Shown piece after piece: positions 53,811 to 63,956 of a DNA stretch of 64,000 nt (position 1 is its first letter; every line of letters starts with the position of its first letter). Position numbers and translations under genes: made by a program. The notes beneath the pieces were generated by a model, which saw only the letters and a program-made list of their open reading frames with translations, was not told the origin of the DNA and made no database searches. Origin of the DNA: Oikopleura dioica (Eukaryota; Chordata; Appendicularia; Copelata; Oikopleuridae); assembly GCA_907165135.1 (NCBI GenBank), contig OU015568.1, positions 16,317,208 through 16,381,207 on the forward strand. The letters run 5' to 3'.

Positions 53811-54226
53811 AGACATATATTATCGTCAAGCGATTGGAACGAATTTATAATTTTTACGGTGTTTTTGCAATTGATACTTTACCTCGTCTTACAAATTATC
53901 CTGTTTTTCTTGTTGTAAATTTATCGCCAGAAAACTCTTATGGATCACACTGGATAGCATTACATATTTTTCAAGATAAAATAGAAATTTTTGATAGCTT
54001 GCGCATTAAAAAATATCCAAGGCAACTGACAGACTTTTTTGGCGATAGAGAAAAAATCTATTTTCAACGTGTGCAGTCAAACTCATCTTTTTTCTGCGGA
54101 CTCTATGTCTGTTTTTTCGTCATTTACCGTTCTCTCTATTCTTTTAAATCTTTACAAACGATATTCTCTAAAAATCTGTCTCAAAATGATAAAATGCTGA
54201 TAGACAGACTGTCTGAAATTTGGTGA
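53807..54226 (+). CDS. PRO: Polinton adenain-type cysteine protease
   Basis: Capsid-maturation protease of the adenain/Ulp1 fold. Counting from ATG 53807 (140 aa): GSHWIAL gives the catalytic His48, EIFDSL the Asp63, and QSNSSFFCGLYVCFF gives the oxyanion Gln90 and nucleophile Cys97. The opening YNFYGVFAIDTLP matches the adenain N-terminal strand. The frame stays open upstream to ATG 53636, which would add 57 basic residues overlapping the small basic gene in another frame. The 53807 start is preferred because of the ATGA overlap and family length. Confidence 0.87.
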   Translation: MKTYIIVKRLERIYNFYGVFAIDTLPRLTNYPVFLVVNLSPENSYGSHWIALHIFQDKIEIFDSLRIKKYPRQLTDFFGDREKIYFQRVQSNSSFFCGLYVCFFVIYRSLYSFKSLQTIFSKNLSQNDKMLIDRLSEIW

Positions 54227-54275
54227 ATAAATGGTGATAGAAAATATTAAACATAACTCTTTTCAGATTGAAATA

Positions 54276-55578
54276 ATGTCCGAAGTCGAATATTACGACC
54301 AGAAGGTTGTCAAACGACATTATCCAAGGGAACAAGAATCACAAACAGGACGTCTCTGTTTTCAGTTTGATGCAGATCCAAACCTTATGCTCGTGAAAAA
54401 TAAAATTGCCATTCATATAACAATCGAATTGAAAAAAGGCTATATACCATCTAACGGATTTGCAAGCAAACAATTTGGAAAAACTGAAGTCGCTGTCAAC
54501 TCCCAAATCATAGACAGTTCCAACTCAAAGTATATAAAAGAAAGCTTCACTAGTATTATCGAATTTTTAGCTCGCACTATTTTATGGCTGATTATTTGAC
54601 GAAGCGGACAAACTTCGACCCCTTGTACGTTGCAACCGGATTCCAGATAGAAGGATACTATGATGAGTATCACTATGAAACAATACAGGATGAAACCTCG
54701 AAGGAAACTATTCGAACTGGTCGGAGACCTCAGTGCTTTGTCAATGAAGCTGGAAACTATGTTTACGAACTTATTTTCCTGCCTACTCATGGATTCTTCC
54801 TTGAAAATAAGCCACTACCTCTCAACACAGATCTTTCAATCTCATTCTATCGTCTGAAGCACGAATTTTCAACAATATTCCATGGAACTGAGTTTCAAGA
54901 AAAGTATTCACCGGGGGAAGTACTCAAGATCACTGACGCCTATGCACTCGCTGAATATGTCTCATCACCAAGTCTGCGTAATTACTTTTCAAGAATCCGT
55001 TCGAAACCGATCTCCTACAAATTCAACGACACTATGATCACAACTTTGACTCTTCCTAAAGGAAGAAAACATGTCCTTTTGCATAACGCGCTTGGTGGAA
55101 ATACACCAGCATATATTTTCTTTGGCCTTATTGACACTAAAGCTCTGGAAGGAGATGACTCGATGGAATCGACAAATTTCTCATTCAATCCAGATTTGAT
55201 CTCAGTCAATGCGATGCTTAATGGACAATCGCTAAATGGATATCCTCAGGTGAATGAAAATATCGATTATCATAGGGCTCTATTTTTTTTTAGAAAGTAA
55301 CAAATCAGTATCCGATTCTATCGTATTGGAAATATCAAGACGCTCTTGGTCGAATCGCTCAGAGTGATCTTTCCTATGTGCTTTCAATGGAAAACTACAA
55401 AAGCAACACAATTTTCGGACATGAATTCGAGGGAGAAGAAGTTTCTCAAGGCTGGCTCTCATTCTCATTCGATTTCAAAGAAGATCTGACCAAAGACCTC
55501 TCAATTGTCATTTGGTCAATTGTGTCTGTTAAGCTTACGATAGATGAGCATAAACAAGTCGAAAAAACTCTTCTTTGA
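54276..55578 (+). CDS. MCP: Polinton major capsid protein candidate, 3 exons
   Basis: The gene follows the protease, the usual place for the Polinton capsid cassette. Continuity needs two small introns: 54530-54570 (AA|GTATAT ... TTTTTAG) and 55250-55293 (CAG|GTGAAT ... TTTTTTTTTAG). Exons 54276-54529, 54571-55249 and 55294-55578 then sum to whole codons, about 405 aa, somewhat short for a double-jelly-roll capsid. Recognisable parts include REQESQTGRLCFQFDADPN, YVATGFQIEGYYDEYHYE, GYVYELIFLP-like strands and SQGWLSFSFDFKEDLTKDLS near the end. The fold is assigned by context and strand pattern, not by a strong motif. ATG 54231 is an alternative start, but TTTTCAG precedes 54276. Without splicing the frame is broken twice. 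Confidence 0.68.
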
Positions 55579-55699
55579 TTATATGCCAAGGTAAATAAAC
55601 ATAAATACACAGGGTGATAAAAAATGCACTGAATAACCAGCGCTTTAGGACTTCTTGTCTTCAAGTTGACACTTTCCCATTATAAAAAAAAAAGAAAAA

Positions 55700-56026
55700 A
55701 TGCTTGTGACAATCAAAACTTTCACTTTTCGATCCTTTAAAAATGGAGGCTTCTTCAAAGTAAAAGGAACCTACTTACCAGCACACGAGACTGTCAATGA
55801 CCCGTCACAACCTCCAGAGGAAATCAGCTTACAGAAATTTACAATCAATCATAAAGCCACAACTGATTCTTTTGCCACTCTTCTTGCTCATGCTGAAAAC
55901 CAATGTCCAGTCGATGTTATTCTCGTCTCAGACGCAAAGCAAACCGCCTGGGAGAAAGAGAAGAACATCCCTCCATCCTTTGCATTCAAATTCAACGATG
56001 AATTGTTCCAGAAAAAGAACGAGTGA
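55700..56026 (+). CDS. Polinton small protein 1 (108 aa), capsid-region
   Basis: Starts MLVTIKTFTFRSFKNGGFFK and ends IPPSFAFKFNDELFQKKNE. It shares a pattern with the next gene: an F/YTF opening, a GGxFKxxGxYxxxxE/T strand, and a terminal PPxxxFxF. It lies just after the capsid gene, so a minor virion protein is plausible. The family is not recognised. Confidence 0.6.
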   Translation: MLVTIKTFTFRSFKNGGFFKVKGTYLPAHETVNDPSQPPEEISLQKFTINHKATTDSFATLLAHAENQCPVDVILVSDAKQTAWEKEKNIPPSFAFKFNDELFQKKNE

Positions 56027-56429
56027 AATACTCCTCTGTTCTCCAACTCTGTTTTCATTTTCTAAGTTTCGTTCCCCTGTCATTTTTCTCTATGTTTCCT
56101 TTCTCCTTCTTTTCTGAATTACCTCAATTCGACTTTTTTAAATTACTCGAGTAATAAATTCAAATGGTGCAAAATAATCGTGTTTGTCTATCGAAATATT
56201 GAAAGAATAAAAGTTTTCATGGTAATTACTCTTTTATTAAAATTTGAGAGCATCAGCAACCCTGTCTATGGATGAGCGGTCATCCGTGATCAGAAAGAAA
56301 AACAAAAGCATCTTTATTTCTTGCGCTTAATCTGCTTGCTCAACCTTTTAATTTATGCAGATAAGGCAGTAAAGAGCAATTTTTTTCGGACTTGTCGAAA
56401 AATCACTCTATTTCATTCGCAAATCAAAA

Positions 56430-56729
56430 ATGTTACTTTTTGCACTCGAATCTTACACTTTTCATTCCCAACCAACAGGCGGAGGACTATTCAAGCTCAA
56501 CGGGTTCTACGTCGACACAACACAGAAGTGCTACAAGTCAATACCGATCACTCTCTTGGTAAACTTCGGAGAATCTGCGCTGCGAATGGAATACGTTTTC
56601 GGATCCCTTCGAGTTCGAATGATGAAAAAAGAGCCCTTCCCAATCAAATTGATAAAAGGACCGATGATCAACCGACATAACCTCAACGAACCTCCAGCTT
56701 ACTTCTTTGAATTCTGCGATTCTGATTAA
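56430..56729 (+). CDS. Polinton small protein 2 (99 aa), diverged relative of small protein 1
   Basis: Starts MLLFALESYTFHSQPTGGGL and ends NEPPAYFFEFCDSD. The order YTF, GGGLFKLNGFYVDT and PPAYFFEF parallels FTF, GGFFKVKGTYLPAH and PPSFAFKF in the upstream gene, suggesting an old tandem duplication. Function unknown. Confidence 0.6.
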   Translation: MLLFALESYTFHSQPTGGGLFKLNGFYVDTTQKCYKSIPITLLVNFGESALRMEYVFGSLRVRMMKKEPFPIKLIKGPMINRHNLNEPPAYFFEFCDSD

Positions 56730-56835
56730 AATTGATCGTGGTTAGAAGATAACCTGAAATCAGAAATTTCTTCTTTCCATTCAACATGTGACTGTTTCTG
56801 CAATTTTGCACAATATATTCGGTATCAATCAGAAT

Positions 56836-57399
56836 TTATTTCAATTTTGTCACGTAAATTGAACATGTCAGTAATTTGGTAACATTGAAGCCGCTCTTTC
56901 GAAAATTGCTCTGGTTCTGGTGAGCTCGTTCGGTCAGAGAGGGTATATCTTCCCATCTGGGGATGTTTTGGAGAAACTTTTTCTTCGAAGAATTGTCCTT
57001 GATCAAAAAGGGTTCGATCGGTAGCGCGGTAGACCTTTGAGACCAGCAAAATCTGTAGCGATCGTTGACATTTTCTGTGAGCACACTTTCAAGCAGCAGA
57101 CTAAAATCAACAGAACATCGAAAAGGTGGTGAGATTGCTTCGAATAAATCGTCTACGAGATTGTAAAGATTGAAATTCTTATTGATAAGGAGGCGGATGT
57201 GAGCATTCTCAACAACTCGTCCTGGTTTAGGCGGTGGGATGATTACTCTGTTTTGCAGTTGGTCTAATCTTTCTGTCTCCTTGAAGAATTCAAGCTCGGT
57301 TTTCGATAATGGCATGTAGGTTCCTCCATATTCTTTTCGGAGGACTTCTAAGTCTTCGCGCTCTGATTGATAAAAAGGCATGCAAAAAAAAATAATCAA
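56836..57399 (-). CDS. Polinton protein of unknown function (187 aa)
   Basis: The frame begins MIIFFCMPFYQSEREDLEVL and includes a proline-rich RVIIPPPKPGRVVENAHIRL. The start may be ATG 57381 (MPFYQSERED). No motif is recognised. It is the last minus-strand gene, converging on the plus-strand small proteins and just downstream of the polymerase stop. Confidence 0.55.
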   Translation of the reverse strand: MIIFFCMPFYQSEREDLEVLRKEYGGTYMPLSKTELEFFKETERLDQLQNRVIIPPPKPGRVVENAHIRLLINKNFNLYNLVDDLFEAISPPFRCSVDFSLLLESVLTENVNDRYRFCWSQRSTALPIEPFLIKDNSSKKKFLQNIPRWEDIPSLTERAHQNQSNFRKSGFNVTKLLTCSIYVTKLK

Positions 57400-57460
57400 A
57401 CTGGTTTATAAAGAGAGCAAATGTTTATTCAATTGGAAAGAAGGTAGTCAAGCATCGAGT

Positions 57461-60400
57461 TTAGAGTGGTTTACCGTTAAGGGTGAGTGGTTCGCAAGTG
57501 ATTCCGTCTGATTGCACACGCATTTTAACAAAAATGTTTGACAGTAAAATTTTTTCAATCGAAACTCTTTTCACAATATTATCAGATGTTGATCTCAGCA
57601 TTCGTAATGTAAATGAGTTGTTTGATTTTTCAGTTCCATAAAGGCAATCCAAAAATTCTGTCAACCTCAGTTCTACGGCGTGTGGAACTCCTTTGGTCGA
57701 GCGCTTTGTCTCCTTTTTATCGTAGCCTATGTACATTTTATTCCCCAAACAGACGAGAGCACCGTCGTCTGTATACCATTCTTCTTAAAAATAATTTGAG
57801 ATAAAGAATCAATGTCAGTGCTTACTTTTAAGAAGTCCAGGTGTTTTTTCGTTCAAGGTTGTATTTTCAAGGACAAGCCATTTGTGCCATTCTTGTAAAA
57901 ACTCATCTTTTAGCTCCTCTCGAACGCAGGGTAAAAAGGTGGCTTCCATAAGTGATCGATTACTATCTTCACATTCACGGCTTCGAGTAAAGGCTAAAAA
58001 TCGATAATATTTGATTTCTATGAATAAACTTACAGATCGCCAAACTATCGGTATCACAATAGTTAAGTTTGTAGGATCCAGGCTTTAAGTACTTATGAAG
58101 AAAATTGTATACAAATGTGAGAAAGTGTAATTTAGAGTTCTGTAAAATGGCAACGCCCATTACAGTTGGCTTATCGTCTTTGATTTTCATTTTATCAAAA
58201 GTGACTTCTGAAATAGTGTACTCGCCATTCTCCTGACAAAGAGGTTCTGAAGATTTGTATGTTGGCTTAACAATAGATCGCATAAGCTGTTTCTCGTCAT
58301 TGTACTTCATATTTGGTCGGTCAACTTGCTCTATTGCCTTTCCAAAACCTCCGCAATTTCCAATTGTTTTGAAAGCAAGCGCAAGCGAGTCTTTGCCGTT
58401 TACGATTGCATTTACCCGACCGTTTGTGATTGAATCCACGTAGTCTTTCAAGCATGTTGTAGCGCGAAATTGTGTGAAAGATGTTATATTTGTTATTTTC
58501 AAACCGATTTCGAGGTAAAATTTGGCGAGACTGGTCAAAAGAAAAAGACTTTTACCATTAAAAGTCTGAACAACAGTCTCTTGTTGACATTTTTTACCGA
58601 GTTTGGCGAATTGTTCCTTCATGTAGGGACTCAAATATTCGTCAGTTATCATCATTCGTTGAATAACTGGTGGAAAATTGATATAAGATATTTTTTTATA
58701 GATTTCATCGGGGCAACTTACATCAGCCACAATAAATCCGAAGATTCTATTGTTCTTTATACCTTTGAGAATTGAGTCTTCAGTTTCCTTTAGTTTGAAG
58801 ATATGACCCCAGTATTTGGAAACCTTTAGAGTATGGTTAAGTATACGTCTACCCTTCCATTCACACTCTCTCATTACATGCACTTCTCCTGAGGAGCGGA
58901 GTACTTTATACTTTTCTTCCCATCGTAAGTCTCTTTCACCTGGGTTGCAATCTTGGCAATATGTGTGAAAATAACATCCAAGAAATTCAAAATAATGATT
59001 AACTCCATCAACTTGCGCGTATCCATCGATTTTATAGTCACCGATCTGATGCTCACCACGATAATACTGATGCTCGAGAGGGATTCTTTCACCAGTTGAC
59101 GAGACAAGAATCGGACTAAATTCGTCGATGAAAGTAAGCCATTGCAGCGCAGCAAAACTATTGCCGGTTGACATGATAGACTTTCTGAAGAATGTGTCGT
59201 CCACTTTCGTCCATCTTATTCCTATTTCACATGTTAGACTTGAAAATAAATTAAAATCTTACCTGGAGTTGATGGTATCTCCATTTTTGTGAAAATAAAT
59301 AAAGGGCATTGAAGTCGAGAAACACCACTCTGGTAAAAGGATCGCCATTAGGAGCGAACTTTGCGTTTCTCGGAGCTTCTACACCTGGACGAAGTTCGGT
59401 ATAGCGGGAAAAAACATTAACGAGGCCACCAATGACGTTTTCTCTAAGAAGTTTATGCTCCATTCGAAATTTTTCGTGAAACGAGTCTAAGTAAGAGTTA
59501 AATGATTTATAAGATGGTTGACTTACAGATGAATGGAGAAGTCTTCGAGAACTTCTCAAATACACAGGCCATGGCGAATTTCGGCAGGCTCATACAATAT
59601 GATGGATCGATTTTAAAGACATCGAAGAAAACCCGAAACTGGTTGTCGATAGCTTTCGCGAAAGGGTTAACGTCCATTAAATTATAATGCTTTAGCCAAT
59701 GGGCCATGGTAAAGTTTGGATTGATCTTTTGATTATGGTAAAACTCAGCTCTACATTTTTCATACTGCTTTTTATCGCAATGAGAATTATGTAAACTCGA
59801 AAAGAACTCCTCGAATGCAGGAAACTCTCGATCATTTATAATGTCGATAACGCTCGCGTATTTTTCATATGGCCAGATTGATTTTGACTCATTAACCCCA
59901 TATTGCTTCAAGTAACCATCTAATCTTATGGGTGAATTGAAAAGCAACGCGTCTTTGAATTGAAAGTGGGGAGTTGAAATCGAGAAATAGCTCGAGCCTT
60001 TTTTAATGACATTTACTTTGGACTTGTACTTTTCACGCAAAAGTGGTAGTAAATATGGGGCCATCACTTTTAAATCGAATTTAGCTGAATTAAATCCGTA
60101 AACGTCCATCGTCGCATAATTTTGTAATTCACGCTTGAAGTATCGTAATTTCGCTCTTTTCGACGGTGGAACTTGAAAAAAGAATAAAAAGGACACTTGT
60201 CATTAACTAAATACCTTGCTTCATGACAATATTTTCAAGATGCTCGATGACATCTGTCAGTTCTTTTGGTAGGTATTGTCTTTCGCGGAGCGCGAGAGAC
60301 TCAATCTCGTCGACAAACTTGACGACAAGTTGCTTTGCGGCATCATTGCTGTCATCTCTACGTATAAAGAATCGACTGTATCCAAAGTTGCTCCCTATCG

Positions 60401-61392
60401 CGATACAAAGGAGACGTAATTCTGCATTTTCTGTTGTTTTCTTATTCGTTATCTCAATTTTACGCTCGAGGGTTTCGATATCAAACGTGACTTTAACAAG
60501 AAATGATTATTTGTTAAATTATTAAGACTTACGATAACGCGATTTTCGAAAAGAACGCATCTTTTCCGAAAGATACCCAAATTCGATAGCTTCGATGATT
60601 GGATAAACACTTAAGCCATATGGACGTTGTCTCGGTATGATTTCTTTCACTCTTGTCAGACACTTCTTTTCGTGCTTATCCATGTTTGCCTTTTCCTCAC
60701 TTTCATATCCACATTGTTCGTTTGAGCATTGATATATCTGCCCGAAACCTTTTTCATTAAAGATATATCTCAAGTCAAGCGCAGATCTTGAAAGGATCAA
60801 ATCGTCCTTTTACACAAAAATTTAAGACTTGATTTTGCTCATGTTCTTTTGGCTTAAAAGATTGCAAAAGTTTATTTAAAAGCGATTTTGAGCGGATGAC
60901 CTCATAAAACTTTAGCTCATATTTGAGATCTCTTGCAATTTTTGAAAGATCTTTCGCGAAAACCATGCTTGGACCGCCAAAAATTTCGAATCCTTTGATT
61001 TTGAGAGAGTAGTCAAGCTCACATTGGGGTTTCACTGGCTTGTGCAGTAAGGAAATGAAGGAGGAAAACGGATAAAGATAGAGTGAGCTCGGAAGAATTT
61101 CAATAATCAGACTTTCTTTTGTTAAAACAACATCCTCTTTTAATTTTAGTTTAATATTACGTCCTTTGTTAATGTTTTCTACTTCGACTATGTGGAGGTT
61201 ATAGTGATTAATTATTTCAGTTATGTTTCTATCTCCTACTGCATCTGTCAAGTTTTTGCAATAGGAAATGAAATTTCTGGATGCAAGCTTTCCGTCTTTA
61301 AAAAGCTCCTTGTAATTTTGCCCATATTTTTTTATCTCTCCTAAAGTTATCCAGGGATTGAGACCAGGAATCAAAAAACTAAAACGTTTCAT
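57461..61392 (-). CDS. POLB: Polinton B-family, probably protein-primed, DNA polymerase; about 8 exons
   Basis: The replicative polymerase of the element. Exonuclease motifs are TFDIETLE (Exo I, about 60475) and VYGFNSAKFDLKV (Exo II). Polymerase motif A is VFLDFNALYLF (about 59310), motif B FKTIGNCGGFGKA (about 58340) and motif C YCDTDSLA (about 58040). A KRSTKGVPH element near 57700 suits the thumb. A Cys/His cluster (YQCSNEQCGYESEEKANMDK, then HEKKC) near 60700 resembles a zinc finger. Introns are 40-60 bp. The first segment (61392 to about 60785, MKRFSFLIPGLNPWITLGEI) joins the second only by a frame change for which I found no GT-AG solution. It may be a damaged junction, an atypical intron or a separate gene. 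Confidence 0.87.
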
Positions 61393-61506
61393 GCTCTAAG
61401 GACCATTCTCGGAAATGAGGATAATCCGGATCTTTCACAGTAGACTAAGCTCAATTGATTATTCATGCTCAAATACGCTAGAAGATGGCGCTAGAATGGA
61501 AGAAAG

Positions 61507-62139
61507 ATGAGGACAAAGAATTTGATTGCGTGCAAAATGCGAGAATTTGAGCTTGAGAGCATCACAGACGACATGGCAATTATTTATTGTCGTGTTTGCT
61601 ACAAAAAAACGTCTCTTGCACCGTCAATAAGCGTTATTCGACGTAGCGATCTGCACGGTAATCATGTCCCTGGTGGTCAGTGTCGAGAATGCTCACGACG
61701 ACACTACTATCCATTTACGCCTGCGGAATGGGTTGAATTCAAAAACAATGCGTTTGAAATCAACGATAATCATTATGTCGCTAGAGACGCACTGATTCCA
61801 TCACAATTATGCAGAACATTCACTCGAGGAGCATGTATTGGCAGCATCATCATCAAAGCTCGTCAACTGAAGCTTGCTTCGCGGAAAATAACCCAGGAAG
61901 AAAGGAATCTTTGCGTGGTCTGTTTCGAAACAGACAAACCCATGGTAACATGCTTAGAAATTAGTTTATTATAATGATTTTAGGATCCTATGCCATGCAA
62001 ACATTACGTTTGCGCTGATTGCCATGCACAACTACGATCAATTGACAACGAAGAGATGTCAAATCGATGCCCCTACTGTAAAACTTTCATAAAGTACACT
62101 CATCTTCGTCAGATTACAAAACACGAGCGTCGAATCTAA
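61507..62139 (+). CDS. RING-finger protein carried by the Polinton, 2 exons
   Basis: Exons 61507-61944 and 61984-62139 encode about 197 aa. The C-terminus is a C3HC4-type RING: CVVCFETDKPM joined to DPMPCKHYVCADC and ending CPYCKTF, so an E3 ubiquitin ligase role is likely. The N-terminal half has CRVC and QCREC pairs (YCRVCYKKTSLAPS; GGQCRECSRRHYYPF) that may form a second zinc-binding module. It is divergent from the polymerase gene with only 114 bp between starts, so they may share a promoter. The intron is 39 bp with GT-AG ends. RING genes are not part of the Polinton core, so this is an accessory gene. Confidence 0.82.
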
Positions 62140-62341
62140 CATCAGTTTCTACCACAACTCTTTTGCTTTCGTCAACATCATTCCATACAAAATTTTATCA
62201 AGAATGCTTATCTGTCATGAAATAAAAAAACAAAAATCAAGGTTTTCGACTTGTCAAAATATATTATGTTTCAAACATGTAAGTCAGTGTAAGAATGTAA
62301 ATCAGTGTGTAGCAGGAGAAGAAAAAGCAAAAGATGAGATG

Positions 62342-62884
62342 TCAATATCGTGCTTGTCCATGATTTATTTGTAGGCGCGCAGGTTGTCGACGATTTCTTC
62401 TAACTAAAAGAAATTCTTTTATATTGAGTGACCATGTCTTCAATTTACCTTGACGATTCTGCGGGGCGTTCGCGATAAGAGGAGCTTCTCGTAGTGGGAT
62501 AGGAGCTTCGCGTAGTGGGATAGGGCCGACGTGGGCTTGTTGATTTTCCAATGGAGGATTTACATGTTCAGGTGCAACAATGTGTGGCTGATTTTCGATG
62601 ACTGGATTCTCCGGATTGTGACCACGAGCGATGTTGAGTTGTTGATTGATTCTTTCTTAATTTTCCAAATTAGCCTTGTTTTCGCCATGATTTTGAAACT
62701 TACGCTGAATGTAGGCGACGAACACAATGTAGACGATCAGGGTTATGAAAAGCGCAATGGCGTCATTGAAGGCTTGTTTTTTCGGTTCGATGGTTGGCTC
62801 TGGAGTTATTGGTTCGATGGTTGGCTCTGGAGTTATTGGTTCGACAACTGAACCATTATTCGGGCCAAGAGGTATATGGATCAT
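62342..62884 (-). CDS. Polinton small single-pass membrane protein 1 (about 149 aa, 3 exons)
   Basis: Exons 62884-62704, 62655-62449 and 62403-62342 sum to whole codons. The N-terminus has a tandem EPITPEPTI repeat, then a membrane segment AIALFITLIVYIVFVAYI. The C-terminal part is hydrophilic with a GPIPLREAPIPLREAPL repeat. No family is recognised. The splice sites are C|GTAAGT...TTAAG and G|GTAAAT...TTTTAG. Confidence 0.65.
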
Positions 62885-62992
62885 ACTGAATATTCTTTTT
62901 CTCAATTCTAAGTCAAAATTTCTAACAAATTATTGTTTTATCAGTATGTTCGTCAGACTCGATATTTGCTGTTTTCAGTGAGGGAAAGAGCT

Positions 62993-63421
62993 TCAAATTT
63001 CTTCAGGAAGGGGGCCGCTGATGAGTACTAAAATAATCATTTATAAGGGTCTCAAAGAAGCCAAAACTAACGTGTTGATTTCGGAGCTTTTTTCGTTTTT
63101 CTTTTCTTTGTGACGGTGGAGAGGACAACAATCGTCAGGATCATGTTGAGAAAGACAACAGCGAGAAGGCAGTAAAGAATGAGGGTGTATCGCTCGTCTT
63201 CGATGAGAGTTAATGATTGTTGAGTAAAAACTTCTTATTACCGTTGTTGTTCTCAGAGAGTTGAAGATGCGGTTCTTCTACAGCTGGTTCTTTCGCAGCG
63301 TCTTACGAAGGTTTCAAGAAAAAAAATTGTCCTTGTATGTACCTTTTCTAGCACAGAGCTCTGTGAGGTAATCTGATGAGATGTAATCATATCGGTAGTT
63401 GTCGTAAGAGGAGTCTTCCAT
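62993..63421 (-). CDS. Polinton small single-pass membrane protein 2 (about 99 aa, 4 exons)
   Basis: Exons 63421-63343, 63301-63242, 63197-63072 and 63027-62993 sum to whole codons. The N-terminus is Tyr/Asp-rich (MEDSSYDNYRYDYISSDYLT), followed by one membrane segment YTLILYCLLAVVFLNMILTI and a basic KKRKTKKAPKS. All introns are 33-45 bp. No family is recognised. Confidence 0.6.
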
Positions 63422-63506
63422 TGCGAATCAGTCTAATAGAGAAAAAACGAAATATTTAGACACTCAAATTCTTTCTATTCAGTTAAAATAACGCGTTCTT
63501 TCTCTT

Positions 63507-63956
63507 TCATGTCCAATTCCAGCAAGGTCGATCGTCTTCTGTAGTCAAATCGTCATCTGTTCTTTGATCACGCTCGTTGTTCTCGGTCATTTCAACTAGA
63601 TAGTTGTAAACATCTTGATAGAAAATAAAACTACAAACTCACCATTTTGCTCATAGAGCAATCGATTCGCCAAGCTCACTCGTAAATCGAATACGTAGTT
63701 CTCCCATCGTCGTCTTATTGTAAGCGCAAATGCTCGAATGCGTACCGCTTTTTTTCTGATGAGAAATCCAAGCAGTACAAGGAAAATGATGACTCCTAAA
63801 TAACTTTCACTATTGCTAGCCTTTGTCTTTGAAAAAACCTGTAATGCCCGCTGAAACTGCGATAATCTGCTGTCTACTCCAATTGCTGAACATCGATGCG
63901 ATTTCGGTGTCCACATTCGTTGTCTGCTGTGCAGGGTCAGAGGTCGGGTTGGTCAT
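63507..63956 (-). CDS. Polinton small single-pass membrane protein 3 (about 125 aa, 3 exons)
   Basis: Exons 63956-63839, 63795-63643 and 63613-63507 sum to whole codons from ATG 63956. It begins MTNPTSDPAQQTTNVDTEIA, has one membrane segment GVIIFLVLLGFLIRKK followed by basic residues, and an acidic C-terminus (RTDDDLTTEDDRPCWNWT). The frame stays open upstream to the window edge, so an earlier start is possible. Confidence 0.55.

Noticed and set aside
54584-55300. Reading the capsid region as two independent genes or as a frameshifted pseudogene
   Set aside because: Both frame changes coincide with good mini-intron boundaries and whole-codon exon sums, so one spliced gene is the simpler reading.
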